NCBI RefSeq assembly: GCF_014467285.1
Contig: NZ_NKHR01000019.1
Coordinates: 1-64,000 of the forward strand
DNA: 64,000 bases
Origin: Xenorhabdus sp014467285
Lineage (GTDB): Bacteria > Pseudomonadota > Gammaproteobacteria > Enterobacterales > Enterobacteriaceae
Reading direction: 5' to 3'
The notes beneath the pieces were generated by a model. That model searched no databases. It was not told the origin of the DNA and saw only the letters and a program-made list of their open reading frames with translations. This document shows, piece after piece, positions 45,896 to 54,763 of the stretch. Within the stretch, counting starts at the first letter, position 1. Each line of letters opens with the position of its first letter. The translations under genes and the position numbers were made by a program.

Positions 45896-46249
45896 TTACA
45901 GCATCCGTGTTCCTAAGTTCACATCTCTTTCTGGTTGGATCAGGATTGTTCCTTGATTGTCACAAACGGCAGCTAAAATCAAAACTTCAGATTTAAATCC
46001 GGCTACGCGTCTTGGTGGGAAGTTCACCACTGCCAATATTTGTTTACCGATTAACTGTTCTTCTGTGTAATTTTGGCATATCTGGGCAGAGCTTTGCTTT
46101 TCACCGATATCACTACCAAAATCGATATAAAGTTTATAGGCGGGTTTGATGGCTTTTTCGTTTTTTTCTGCTTTGGTGATTTTACCTACGCGGATATCGA
46201 GTGACATAAAAGCATCAATCGTAGCAGGTTCGGGATTTACATGTTTCAT
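45896..46249 (-). CDS. CsaA-like tRNA-binding protein
   Basis: The 117-residue protein is a stand-alone tRNA-binding OB-fold (FMSLDIRVGKITKAEKNEKA at residues ~14-33; NFPPRRVAGFKSEVLILAA near residue 76). The IDFGSDIGEKQSSAQI and PPRRVAGF motifs fit the CsaA family, a dimeric protein with tRNA-binding and proposed export-chaperone activity, better than the YgjH branch. No strong ribosome binding site is visible before ATG 46249. It is not part of the cobalamin genes upstream. Confidence 0.82.
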   Translation of the reverse strand: MKHVNPEPATIDAFMSLDIRVGKITKAEKNEKAIKPAYKLYIDFGSDIGEKQSSAQICQNYTEEQLIGKQILAVVNFPPRRVAGFKSEVLILAAVCDNQGTILIQPERDVNLGTRML

Positions 46250-46325
46250 AGGGTTTAATTCATTGTTTAAATTATATTATTTAGCATAAGGGAAATATGA
46301 AAGGATGACTAGGATAAAGTCATTA

Positions 46326-47186
46326 CTATCGAACACCACCCGCAATCATTTTAACAAAATGGATTTCAGGGTAATGATCAGTCACCTTTTTTTGATGCAG
46401 CCACCAGCATAGGTAATCAGCATCATGATAATGTGAATTGAATAACAGACCAATTACACTACCGCTGTGGGCGACGTTCAGCCCGTAAATACCTGTGTGC
46501 TCGACTAAATGCCGTAATTGTTCAAAACAGGGTTTAGGCAGCATTGATTGTCTGGCGAGAGCACTTAATGTACAGGCTTCCCCAAGGCGGTAATGATCAT
46601 GTTGCTGATTTGCAATGCGGAATTGTTGCCATGCCTGTTGGAGTAATGAAGCAGTATCCTGCAACTGTCGGCGATGATCTTGTTGATGGAACGCTTCCGT
46701 CAAAATGGTTTGCTGGTTTTCCAACAGCAAAATATCGACATCGGGTTGCCAGTTGAAGGGAAGTTGAGTCTGGGCAGTAATATGATCGAACAGAGTTAAT
46801 TGCTTGAATATTGTGCTATCGGTCGGTTCCAGTTTAACGCACAATTGCGCGAGTTCCGTGTCGTTAAGTGACTTCCCTAATAACCGGGCGGTGGCTTGTG
46901 CTGTTGCGGCGATGTCTGCTGTGCTGCTGGCCATGCCTTTGGCAATCGGGATTGTCGATTGATATTCAATGCGCAGGTTAGAAGTCAGTTCGGGGGATTC
47001 TTGCCAGTAATTCAGCAGTAAATTGACCATTTGTCGCATACGTGGCCGTTCGTGCGCGATGGGGATGCCTTCACTGACGGAAACATAACTGAACCAATTG
47101 ATTGGGCAGGAAATGAGCTTTTCTCCTCCCAATAACCATCCTTGTAGAAGTTCTCCACAGGATGCGGGGCAGTAAGCCTCAGCCAC
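46326..47186 (-). CDS. pduX: L-threonine kinase
   Basis: The 286-residue GHMP-family kinase phosphorylates L-threonine to O-phosphothreonine for the cobalamin lower-loop linker. The N-terminus AEAYCPASCGELLQGWLLGG is the PduX signature, and the GHMP ATP-binding loop IPIAKGMASSTADIAA lies near residue 85. The start overlaps the cobD stop by 8 bp, placing it last in a cobA-cobD-pduX operon. In Salmonella pduX sits at the end of the pdu operon; here it is grouped with its product consumer CobD. Confidence 0.88.
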   Translation of the reverse strand: MAEAYCPASCGELLQGWLLGGEKLISCPINWFSYVSVSEGIPIAHERPRMRQMVNLLLNYWQESPELTSNLRIEYQSTIPIAKGMASSTADIAATAQATARLLGKSLNDTELAQLCVKLEPTDSTIFKQLTLFDHITAQTQLPFNWQPDVDILLLENQQTILTEAFHQQDHRRQLQDTASLLQQAWQQFRIANQQHDHYRLGEACTLSALARQSMLPKPCFEQLRHLVEHTGIYGLNVAHSGSVIGLLFNSHYHDADYLCWWLHQKKVTDHYPEIHFVKMIAGGVR

Positions 47187-48249
47187 GTAAAACCTGCTGC
47201 ATGGCGGCGATCAGGCGTTGATTTTCCCATTCGCTGCGTATGGCTACGCGATAATAACGATCGTCTAATCCCACATAATTTTGGCAATGGCGGATGAGTA
47301 TCCTTTGTTTAAGCAAGGCATGCCATAAATGAAGGTTGGGTTTATTACAGCGGAAGAACAGGAAATTAGCGGATGGCGGCCAGACGGTCAGTTCAGGAAA
47401 GGCTGAAAGATGTCTCCATAAATAATGTTGTTGTGATTTCAGCCATTGATGTGTGGCTGTCATATAAGCATGCTCATCAAACAGAATCTCACCCACCAGA
47501 GCGGCAAGAGCGTTGATCGACCACGGTTCACGTCGCTTTTTCATTTCTGCGATCCCCGTTATATCCCCACTAATCAAATAACCTAACCGTAACCCGGGAA
47601 TCGCGAAAAATTTTGTCAGTGAACGCAAGATATAAAGATGTTGAGCTGCTGCAACTTGAGGAGTTAACCCCCGGTTATCAGGCAGAAAATCAATGAAAGC
47701 TTCATCAATAATCAGGGCAATCTTATGTTTTTCACAATATTCCACCAGCGATTGCATAAACTGGCTGTCGGGCATTAAACCGGTAGGATTATTGGGGGTG
47801 GTTATAAAAACACAATCAGGATGGGTATTGGATAGCGTATCTAATAGGCGTAGATCAGGTTGAAACCCGGCGCTTTCTGTTAATGGATAGTCGATGATCT
47901 CTGCCCCGATTTGCTGCAAAGCGCGCCGATATTCCGCGAACCCGGGAATAAGAAGCAGGGCGCGTTTAGGGTTGAGGTAACGAACAACGGCGTAGATCAG
48001 CTCTGTTGCACCATTACCCGCTATCACCGAAGCATAAGCGCATTGATGGGCTTTTGCGATAGCCTGATGTAAATGGCGATATTCCACATCAGGGTAGGTT
48101 TCAATACAAGCAAGGTGATTTTTAATCAGCTCCTTAACCCGTTCGGGAGCGCCCAGTGGATTGATATTAGCGCTAAAATCAATCAATTCATTGACCGGTA
48201 GACCAAATTGCTCAGCAATTTCTATCACATTGCCGCCATGTTCACTCAT
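47179..48249 (-). CDS. cobD: L-threonine-O-3-phosphate decarboxylase
   Basis: The 356-residue fold-type I PLP enzyme makes (R)-1-amino-2-propanol O-2-phosphate, which CbiB attaches to cobyrate. Visible motifs are DFSANINPLGAP near residue 24, TTPNNPTGL near 150, IDEAFIDFLP near 181, and the PLP-binding Lys213 in RSLTKFFAIPGLRLGY, matching Lys216 of Salmonella CobD. It overlaps cobA by 4 bp (ATGA) and pduX by 8 bp. Confidence 0.93.
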   Translation of the reverse strand: MSEHGGNVIEIAEQFGLPVNELIDFSANINPLGAPERVKELIKNHLACIETYPDVEYRHLHQAIAKAHQCAYASVIAGNGATELIYAVVRYLNPKRALLLIPGFAEYRRALQQIGAEIIDYPLTESAGFQPDLRLLDTLSNTHPDCVFITTPNNPTGLMPDSQFMQSLVEYCEKHKIALIIDEAFIDFLPDNRGLTPQVAAAQHLYILRSLTKFFAIPGLRLGYLISGDITGIAEMKKRREPWSINALAALVGEILFDEHAYMTATHQWLKSQQHYLWRHLSAFPELTVWPPSANFLFFRCNKPNLHLWHALLKQRILIRHCQNYVGLDDRYYRVAIRSEWENQRLIAAMQQVLRG

Positions 48250-49049
48250 GGCATTGTGCCATCAGTGGCGCTTTTCAGCTTGGAAGAGATTTCACTGAAT
48301 GTGAGCGAAGCCGGGGTAAACGAGAGCATTGTACTCAAATTAACCACCTCACCGATCACAATCAGCGCTGGTGCATGTAAATTTTTCTCTTCCACTTTTG
48401 CCGCCAAGGTTTTCAGTGTACCTATGGCTCTATCTTGTTTGGGGTGGCTAGCATACATAATCACTGCCGCCGGCGTTGCAGGAGGTTTGCCATGCAATAT
48501 TAATTGTTGGCAGATTTCCGCCAGACGCGTCATTCCCATCAGAATAATCAGCGTCCCTTCCAATTGCGCGAGTACTTTCCAGTTTTGTTGTTCGTTGCCC
48601 TGAGCTGTATGGCCGGTCACAACATGGAAACCGGATGCGTAATCGCGGTGAGTAACGGGAATGCCTGCATAGGCAAGCCCGCCAATTGAGGAACTGATAC
48701 CCGGAACGATTTCAAATTGGATGCCATGTTGAGCCAATACTTCGGCTTCTTCCCCTCCACGACCAAAGACATAGGGATCTCCACCTTTCAGGCGAACAAC
48801 CTGCTTTCCTGCCAGAGCATGTTTGACCAGAATCTGATTAATGGCTTCTTGTGGGATGGGATGGTAATCATGCTCTTTCCCTACGTTGATGATTTCGCAA
48901 TGTTCTGGCACTTGTGCAATCAGTTCAGGATTGACGAGACGATCATGAACAATAACATCAGCAGATTGAATACAATGCAGTCCTTTGACCGTAATTAAGC
49001 CAGCATCACCGGGACCTGCACCAACTAACCATACATTGCCTTTATTCAT
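48246..49049 (-). CDS. cobA: uroporphyrinogen-III C-methyltransferase
   Basis: The 267-residue SAM-dependent tetrapyrrole methylase makes precorrin-2, the entry compound for cobalamin. VWLVGAGPGDAGLITVKG is the N-terminal SUMT motif, and VVRLKGGDPYVFGRGGEEAE and VPGISSSIGGLAYAGIPVTHR are family signatures. It lacks the CysG oxidase/ferrochelatase domain, so it supplies precorrin-2 without committing it to sirohaem. GGAG precedes the ATG. It heads the leftward operon, divergent from the cbi operon. Confidence 0.93.
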   Translation of the reverse strand: MNKGNVWLVGAGPGDAGLITVKGLHCIQSADVIVHDRLVNPELIAQVPEHCEIINVGKEHDYHPIPQEAINQILVKHALAGKQVVRLKGGDPYVFGRGGEEAEVLAQHGIQFEIVPGISSSIGGLAYAGIPVTHRDYASGFHVVTGHTAQGNEQQNWKVLAQLEGTLIILMGMTRLAEICQQLILHGKPPATPAAVIMYASHPKQDRAIGTLKTLAAKVEEKNLHAPALIVIGEVVNLSTMLSFTPASLTFSEISSKLKSATDGTMP

Positions 49050-49267
49050 TGAATTATCTCCACAAAGTTAAAATATAAATAACTAAAAAGTCACCAATAT
49101 ATATCATCGTATAGAATATTATATGAGAGGTTGTTTTTCATAAAAACGGGTTTATTATTCTTGGTGTTATTTCACTTCGTTTATAATGATGTTTTTTGTT
49201 GTTATAAGCCTGCTCACATCCAATCTAATTTGTCGATAATTATTACGTTAATGTGAATAAGATGAAA

Positions 49268-49281
49268 TTGATTTATGTCAA
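49268..49281. promoter_or_regulatory. near-consensus FNR-box, cobA side
   Basis: TTGAT-TTAT-GTCAA matches the FNR consensus TTGAT-N4-ATCAA at 9 of 10 conserved positions and lies 219 bp before cobA. Confidence 0.4.
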
Positions 49282-49519
49282 TGTTCGTCATTTTAAATAT
49301 GAATTATTTTCAGGGTGAATTTTGTTATCTGGTGAAAATGTTTTTTTATCTTAATGTAAGATTATTATATTAATGATCTCCATTTTTGTTGTTTCAGGTT
49401 TATATTTAATAAATCAAGTTAATTCAGGGTGTTGGTGTGGTTTGTGTGTGATGTTAAATTGTTTTTTATATTAATTTTTATTTCTTTCTGAATAAAAATA
49501 CTTTTCATGTTGCAATGAT

Positions 49520-49535
49520 TATGAACAAGATCACA
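49520..49535. promoter_or_regulatory. CRP-like site
   Basis: TATGA-ACAAGA-TCACA matches the CRP consensus TGTGA-N6-TCACA at 9 of 10 positions. CRP control of cobalamin/propanediol genes is established in Salmonella; binding here is inferred. Confidence 0.4.
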
Positions 49536-49736
49536 AAAGTAATAAAGGATGTTTTTTTAAAAATAAAAACTGTGTATTTTGAAAATTGATCTATCGCCAT
49601 TATTTATTTTAACCAAGAATAAAATTGTAATAATAATGTTAATTCTGGCTTTTCTCTATTGATATAAAGGCATTGGACTGATGTCGCCTAATTGGAGGGA
49701 ATTAATTACCCCTATCGAGAATAAAATGTCTTTTGT

Positions 49737-49750
49737 TTGATATATATCAA
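49737..49750. promoter_or_regulatory. perfect FNR-box upstream of cbiA
   Basis: TTGAT-ATAT-ATCAA is an exact match to the FNR consensus, 175 bp before the cbiA start. The operon encodes the oxygen-sensitive early-cobalt route, for which anaerobic activation makes sense. Confidence 0.65.
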
Positions 49751-49771
49751 TGAATGAGAATAACTCATTCA
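49751..49771. promoter_or_regulatory. 8-bp palindrome abutting the FNR-box
   Basis: TGAATGAG (49751-49758) and CTCATTCA (49764-49771) with a 5-nt spacer begin one base after the FNR-box. It is a candidate binding site for a second, unidentified regulator. Confidence 0.5.
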
Positions 49772-49831
49772 GAATGAACATAAATTTAAACATAAATATA
49801 TAGTTTTGATGATTTCAGGAAAATATTTTTG

Positions 49832-49888
49832 GGTAAGTGGTTATTAGGTAAATAGTTATAGGTAAATGGTTATAAGTAAATGTTTAGG
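49832..49888. repeat. four 14-15-bp tandem repeats in cbiA leader
   Basis: Consecutive units GGTAAGTGGTTATTA, GGTAAATAGTTATA, GGTAAATGGTTATA and AGTAAATGTTTAGG end 37 bp before cbiA. They lie in the expected 5' leader and could alter promoter or leader spacing. Confidence 0.7.
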
Positions 49889-49925
49889 GGCAAAAGTTTT
49901 GGGATAACTGTTTTGAGGAAAGCAG

Positions 49926-51317
49926 ATGCAACAAAAATATGCTTTTGTCATTGCCGGTACTGGCAGCGGATGTGGCAAAACGACAGTCGCGTTGGGCATC
50001 ATGCGGGCATTAATGAACCGTCAACTGCGGATACAACCGTTCAAAGTTGGGCCTGATTATCTGGATGGTGGTTGGCATTATGCGGTAACGGGTATTGTTT
50101 CCCGTAACCTTGATGCTTTTATGCTGCCTGTTCCCATACTTAATAACCTGTTTAACCAAGCGATGCGCGATAAGGATGTTGCCGTTATTGAAGGGGTGAT
50201 GGGGCTATATGATGGCTATGGCACTGATCCTGACTATTGCAGTAGCTCTGCGATGGCAAAACAGCTTGGGTGTCCGGTGATTTTATTAGTGGATGGTAAA
50301 GCGGTTTCCACTTCTATTGCGGCCACCGTCATGGGTTTTCAGCAATTTGATCCTGCTGTCAAGATTGCGGGTGTGCTGATAAATCGCGTAAATCGCGAGA
50401 GTCATTTTCAGTTGTTGAAACAGGTGATTGAGCATTATTGCGGTATTCCCGTCTTGGGGCACATCCCTGTTATGCCGGATATTACACTTCCTTCCCGCCA
50501 TCTTGGGTTGATCTCTGCGCAAGGGCGAGACAGCCAATATGATGAATGCTGGTCACATCTGGCCGGGCAAATCGAAGCCTCAGTGGATTTGGCGCAGTTG
50601 CTGGCGTTAACTCAATTATCCGCCTTACCAGAAGGAAATACCGATTCCCTTGTTGATCCGGCGATGGGGCAAGGTTTGACGATGGCTCTGGCAGAAGATG
50701 AGGCATTTCATTTCTATTATCCCGATAACCTGTGGTTACTGGAAAAAGCGGGTGTCACCATCACGCGTTTTAGCCCCCTGCATGATCATCAATTACCTGA
50801 GTGCCAGATGATTTATCTGGGCGGGGGATACCCTGAAATTTACGCACAGGCACTGGCTGCCAACCATACCATGTATGCCGCATTACGGCAGGCGCATCAA
50901 AAGGGTATTCCCATTTATGCGGAATGCGGTGGCTTGATGTATCTCGGCGAAGCCCTGACTGATGTGGACGGCGTGCGGCATAACATGGTGGGGCTGATTG
51001 CGGGTGAAAGCCAGATGAGAGAGAGCTTGCAACGTTTTGGCTACTGTGAAGCGACTGCAATGTACGATACACCCCTAATCGCAAAAGGGGAAACGCTGCG
51101 CGGGCATGAGTTTCATTACTCGGATTTTGTCACTACTCAACCCCCTGTTTTTCAGTGTGTTAAATGGCGTGATGGTTTACGACAGGAAGGAATACAAAAA
51201 AGTTGGTTGGGGGGATATCAGAGTGGCAATACGTTGGCGGGATATCTGCATATCCATTTCGCCCAGTGCCCCGGTTTGCTTCATCGCTGGCTGATGTTGG
51301 CACGGAGGCGGTTATGA
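49926..51317 (+). CDS. cbiA: cobyrinate a,c-diamide synthase
   Basis: The 463-residue enzyme amidates the a and c side chains of cobyrinate using ATP and glutamine. The N-terminal P-loop is GTGSGCGKTTVALG. The C-terminal type-I glutaminase-like domain has Cys334 in YAECGGLMYLGE and a late His in GYLHIHF. It opens the cbi operon, with GAGGAAAG ahead of the ATG, and its stop overlaps the cbiB start (ATGA). Confidence 0.94.
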   Translation: MQQKYAFVIAGTGSGCGKTTVALGIMRALMNRQLRIQPFKVGPDYLDGGWHYAVTGIVSRNLDAFMLPVPILNNLFNQAMRDKDVAVIEGVMGLYDGYGTDPDYCSSSAMAKQLGCPVILLVDGKAVSTSIAATVMGFQQFDPAVKIAGVLINRVNRESHFQLLKQVIEHYCGIPVLGHIPVMPDITLPSRHLGLISAQGRDSQYDECWSHLAGQIEASVDLAQLLALTQLSALPEGNTDSLVDPAMGQGLTMALAEDEAFHFYYPDNLWLLEKAGVTITRFSPLHDHQLPECQMIYLGGGYPEIYAQALAANHTMYAALRQAHQKGIPIYAECGGLMYLGEALTDVDGVRHNMVGLIAGESQMRESLQRFGYCEATAMYDTPLIAKGETLRGHEFHYSDFVTTQPPVFQCVKWRDGLRQEGIQKSWLGGYQSGNTLAGYLHIHFAQCPGLLHRWLMLARRRL

Positions 51318-52273
51318 CACTCTTCTTGTGGTTTGCCGCTTTTATCCTGGATATGAAATTAGGAGATCCTCCTCACTGGCCCCATCCCGTGCGTTGGATG
51401 GGGCTACTTATCAATCAGACTGAGCGATTTATTCGCCGGGTAAGCCAAACCGAAACCGATTTGAAATGGGGCGGAGTGCTGTTATGGCTGGTGGTTGTGG
51501 GGAGTGCCTGGCTGGTGAGTTATTGGGCATTGCAACTGGCTTATGGCGTGGGGTTTTGGCTAGGGTGTCTGGTTGAGATTTGGATGATTTATACCGTGTT
51601 GGCGGGACGTGGTCTGGGCGATGCGGCAAAGGCGGTTTATCAGGCGTTGCAACGGGGGGATTTGGATGCCAGTCGAAAACAGCTCGCCAACATCGTCGGG
51701 CGGGAAACATCTCAACTGCAAGCGCCACAAATCAGCCGTGCAGCCATTGAAACCGTAGCAGAAAACAGCGTGGATGGTGTAATTGCGCCGTTGTTCTTTT
51801 TAATGCTCGGCGGCGCTCCGCTTGCTATGGCCTATAAGGCGATGAACACCCTTGATTCAATGGTGGGTTATAAAACGCCTCGCTATCGTGCGTTGGGAAT
51901 GTTTTCGGCACGTATGGACGATGTGGCGAATTGGCTGCCTGCCCGTTTGGGCTGGCTTCTACTGGCATTGGCTGCGAAATGGCAAGGGTTGGATTTCCGG
52001 CAGGCATTGCATATCGGTTGGCGCGATCGTTATCAACACAGTAGCCCCAATAGCGGCTGGCCGGAAGCCACCGTCGCAGGGGCATTGGGTATCCGTCTTG
52101 GTGGACCGAATGTTTATTTTAACCAGCGCGTAGAAAAACCGTGGATTGGTGATGCAAAGCGTGAAGTCACACCTGACGATATCCCGCAGTCTGTACAGAT
52201 GATGATAGTCGCATCAGTGATGGCACTCCTGTTATTTGCGCTGCTGCATAGCCTGTTCAGTGTGATGATATAA
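51314..52273 (+). CDS. cbiB: adenosylcobinamide-phosphate synthase
   Basis: The 319-residue integral membrane protein joins aminopropanol phosphate to adenosylcobyrate. Hydrophobic segments start with LFLWFAAFILDMKLGDPPHWPHPVRWMG, and AETVAENSVDGVIAPLFFL is the conserved loop (read as ETVAENSVDG). I chose ATG 51314, which overlaps the cbiA stop and matches family length, rather than the open frame reaching 51203. cbiC follows after 12 bp. Confidence 0.93.
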   Translation: MTLFLWFAAFILDMKLGDPPHWPHPVRWMGLLINQTERFIRRVSQTETDLKWGGVLLWLVVVGSAWLVSYWALQLAYGVGFWLGCLVEIWMIYTVLAGRGLGDAAKAVYQALQRGDLDASRKQLANIVGRETSQLQAPQISRAAIETVAENSVDGVIAPLFFLMLGGAPLAMAYKAMNTLDSMVGYKTPRYRALGMFSARMDDVANWLPARLGWLLLALAAKWQGLDFRQALHIGWRDRYQHSSPNSGWPEATVAGALGIRLGGPNVYFNQRVEKPWIGDAKREVTPDDIPQSVQMMIVASVMALLLFALLHSLFSVMI

Positions 52274-52285
52274 GGAGGGAGTAGC

Positions 52286-52927
52286 ATGAACGATTATATT
52301 CAACAGCCTCAACAGATTGAACAGAATAGCTTCGAGATAATCACTCGCCTTATCGATGAATTACGTCCAGATTATCACTTTGCGGATGCGGATCAGGAAG
52401 CGGTGATCAAACGGGTTATTCACACCACCGCCGATTTTGATTGGCTCGATATTCTCCATTTTTCTCCTGATGTTTTGTCCCTGATCCGTGGCGGGATTGC
52501 ACGCGGCTGTACGTTATATACCGATACCACAATGGCCCTGTCAGGGATCAACAAAACGCGTCTGGCTCAGTATGGCTGTGAATGCCGTTGTTATGTCAGC
52601 GATCCCGGAGTCATTCAAATAGCAAAAGCCCGGCAAATCACGCGTTCAATGGCGGCAGTTGATCTTGCCCTGCAAGAGCCAGGGGAGAAGATTTTTGTCT
52701 TTGGCAATGCACCGACCGCGCTATTTCGCCTGATGGAGCATCAGTCAGCCCTGATTGCCGTGGTCGGTGTACCTGTTGGTTTTGTTGGTGCGGAAGAATC
52801 CAAAAATGCCCTGATTAACAGTGGACTGAGCTGCATAGCGGCAAGAGGGCGTAAAGGGGGGAGCAATATCGCCGCTGCCATTATTAATGCCATCCTTTAT
52901 CGGATGCCGGAGGTGACGCATGGGTGA
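52286..52927 (+). CDS. cbiC: cobalt-precorrin-8 methylmutase
   Basis: The 213-residue enzyme moves a methyl group from C-11 to C-12 to give cobyrinate. Family motifs include RVIHTTADFDW, with the catalytic His, near residue 45, and AAVDLALQEPGEKIFVFGNA near residue 125. AAGGAGGG lies 9 bp before the ATG, a strong internal ribosome binding site. Its stop overlaps cbiD by 8 bp. Confidence 0.94.
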   Translation: MNDYIQQPQQIEQNSFEIITRLIDELRPDYHFADADQEAVIKRVIHTTADFDWLDILHFSPDVLSLIRGGIARGCTLYTDTTMALSGINKTRLAQYGCECRCYVSDPGVIQIAKARQITRSMAAVDLALQEPGEKIFVFGNAPTALFRLMEHQSALIAVVGVPVGFVGAEESKNALINSGLSCIAARGRKGGSNIAAAIINAILYRMPEVTHG

Positions 52928-54113
52928 AATCCGTGATAGCCGGGCAGAAGGTGTTGGCGTGAATGGATTTGCAATAAATAACCCCGGAACAGTTTGGCAT
53001 AGGGGGAAACAGTACCGCAAAGGTTATACCACCGGATCTTGTGCAACGGCCGCTGCCCGGGTGGCGGCGTTGATGATCCTGCGTCAGCAGGTTATTCATC
53101 AGGTTTCGATTGTCACACCTTCTGGTGTCACTTTGGCTTTGAATGTCGAGCAACCTTTGATCGAAGGTCAGCAGGCGATTGCCGCTATCCGCAAAGATGG
53201 TGGCGATGATGTGGATGCGACTCATGGCATGTTGATTTTCGCCCGTGTTGCGCTGAATGACAGTGGTGTGATTACGCTGGATGGCGGTGAAGGTATTGGG
53301 CGGATAACGCGCGTAGGGGTTGGTTTGCCTGTTGGTTGGGCCGCTATCAACAAAACGCCACGGCATACCATTGAAGAGGCGGTTCGGGAGGTGATTGGCC
53401 CGCATCGTGGGGCGGATATTGTGATTTTCGCACCAGAAGGCGAAGAGCGGGCGAAGAAAACGTATAACGATAGATTGGGGATCAAGGGCGGAATTTCTAT
53501 TATCGGCACAACGGGCATTGTGACACCGATGTCCGAAGAGAGTTGGAAGCGTTCATTAGCGCTTGAATTGGAAGCCAAACGTGCCAATGGACTGGATCGC
53601 ATTATTTTTGTGCCGGGAAATCACGGTGAGCGTTTTGTCAGCCAGCAATTGGGCATTGATACTAACTGTGTCGTCACGATGAGTAATTTTGTCGGCTACA
53701 TGCTGCAAGAAGCAGTACGTTTGGAATTTCGTCATGTGGTGCTGGTGGGGCATGTTGGCAAGTTGGTGAAAATCGCCGCCGGTATTTTCCACACCCATAG
53801 CCACATTGCTGATGGTCGTATGGAGACGCTGATTGCCAATCTGGCCTTGATGGGAGCACCTCTCGAACTGATTCAGGCGGTGGATCAATGTGATACCACC
53901 GAAGCTGCCATTGAGTTGATTGCCGAACAGGGTTGGCAGGACGTCTTTTCACAAATTGCCCGAAAAATCTGCGGGCGTATCGGGCAGATGCTGCGTTTCG
54001 CCAGCAACAAACCACAGTGTGATGCCATTCTTTTCTCTTTTGATAACCAAGTATTGGGCTGCAATCGGCCTGTGAGTGAAATCGTCGAAGATTTTGTGGA
54101 GGGCTTACGATGA
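52920..54113 (+). CDS. cbiD: cobalt-precorrin-5B C1-methyltransferase
   Basis: The 397-residue SAM-dependent methylase acts at C-1 after ring contraction. The N-terminal KGYTTGSCATAAARVAAL motif is diagnostic of CbiD. The first ~30 residues (VGVNGFAINNP) precede the usual family start, so an internal start is possible. Ends overlap both neighbours: 8 bp with cbiC and 4 bp with cbiE. Confidence 0.93.
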   Translation: MGEIRDSRAEGVGVNGFAINNPGTVWHRGKQYRKGYTTGSCATAAARVAALMILRQQVIHQVSIVTPSGVTLALNVEQPLIEGQQAIAAIRKDGGDDVDATHGMLIFARVALNDSGVITLDGGEGIGRITRVGVGLPVGWAAINKTPRHTIEEAVREVIGPHRGADIVIFAPEGEERAKKTYNDRLGIKGGISIIGTTGIVTPMSEESWKRSLALELEAKRANGLDRIIFVPGNHGERFVSQQLGIDTNCVVTMSNFVGYMLQEAVRLEFRHVVLVGHVGKLVKIAAGIFHTHSHIADGRMETLIANLALMGAPLELIQAVDQCDTTEAAIELIAEQGWQDVFSQIARKICGRIGQMLRFASNKPQCDAILFSFDNQVLGCNRPVSEIVEDFVEGLR

Positions 54114-54763
54114 TCACTGTTGTCGGCATTGGCCCCGGCGCGGCGGCAAACCAAACTTTGGCAGCCTTGGAGGCAATCAAACAGGCGGAAGTGCTGGTCG
54201 GCGGCAAGCGTCACCTTGCTGAATTCCCCTCTTTCAGCGGTGAAACCCGCCGCTTGAATGCCGATATGGATGGATTGATGCGCTGGCTTGAGCAGAACCA
54301 ACATCGGCACATTGTTGTATTGGCTTCGGGCGATCCCCTCTTTTATGGCATTGGCAAGCGGATCACCGAACATTTTGTTGGGTTACATGCGGATGGGCAA
54401 ATAGATAAACAAATGGATGAACAAAACGTCCGCATCATTTCTGGTATCAGTTCGGTTCAATATTTGTGCGCCCGTATGTTGCTGGACATGAATGACATTT
54501 ATCTCACCAGCAGCCACGGACGAAAACCGGATTTTGACTGGCTGCTCCGACACGAAAAAATTGCGATGGTGACGGATGAGGTGACTGGCCCTTACCAAAT
54601 CGCGCAAGAAATTCTGGTACGCGGGCAGCAGCGTTGCATGGTGATTGGTGAAAATCTATCACAAGAAGATGAGCAGATTGTTTGTTTAAACGCGGAGCAG
54701 GTCGCACAACGTGGCGACATTAATTATGACTTGAATGTGGTGGTGATCCTGAATGAAAGATGA
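54110..54763 (+). CDS. cbiE: cobalt-precorrin-7 C5-methyltransferase
   Basis: The 217-residue tetrapyrrole methylase begins ITVVGIGPGAAANQTLAALE, the canonical N-terminal loop, with LASGDPLFYGIG near residue 65. It methylates C-5 and works with CbiT, encoded next with an 11-bp overlap; the two are fused as CobL in the aerobic pathway. Confidence 0.93.
   Translation: MITVVGIGPGAAANQTLAALEAIKQAEVLVGGKRHLAEFPSFSGETRRLNADMDGLMRWLEQNQHRHIVVLASGDPLFYGIGKRITEHFVGLHADGQIDKQMDEQNVRIISGISSVQYLCARMLLDMNDIYLTSSHGRKPDFDWLLRHEKIAMVTDEVTGPYQIAQEILVRGQQRCMVIGENLSQEDEQIVCLNAEQVAQRGDINYDLNVVVILNER

Larger units (their letters stand above)
49050..49925. promoter_or_regulatory. divergent control region cobA / cbiA
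   Basis: This 876-bp AT-rich region separates the two cobalamin operons and contains FNR-like and CRP-like sites, a palindrome and a tandem repeat (listed separately). I looked for the conserved cobalamin riboswitch B12-box (GCCACTG context) on both strands and saw none, so control appears transcriptional. No gene is supported in it. Confidence 0.55.

Noticed and set aside
49050..49925. Cobalamin riboswitch upstream of cbiA or cobA
   Set aside because: I found no B12-box-like GCCACTG element or GC-rich stems by eye on either strand, though a covariance search could still disagree.
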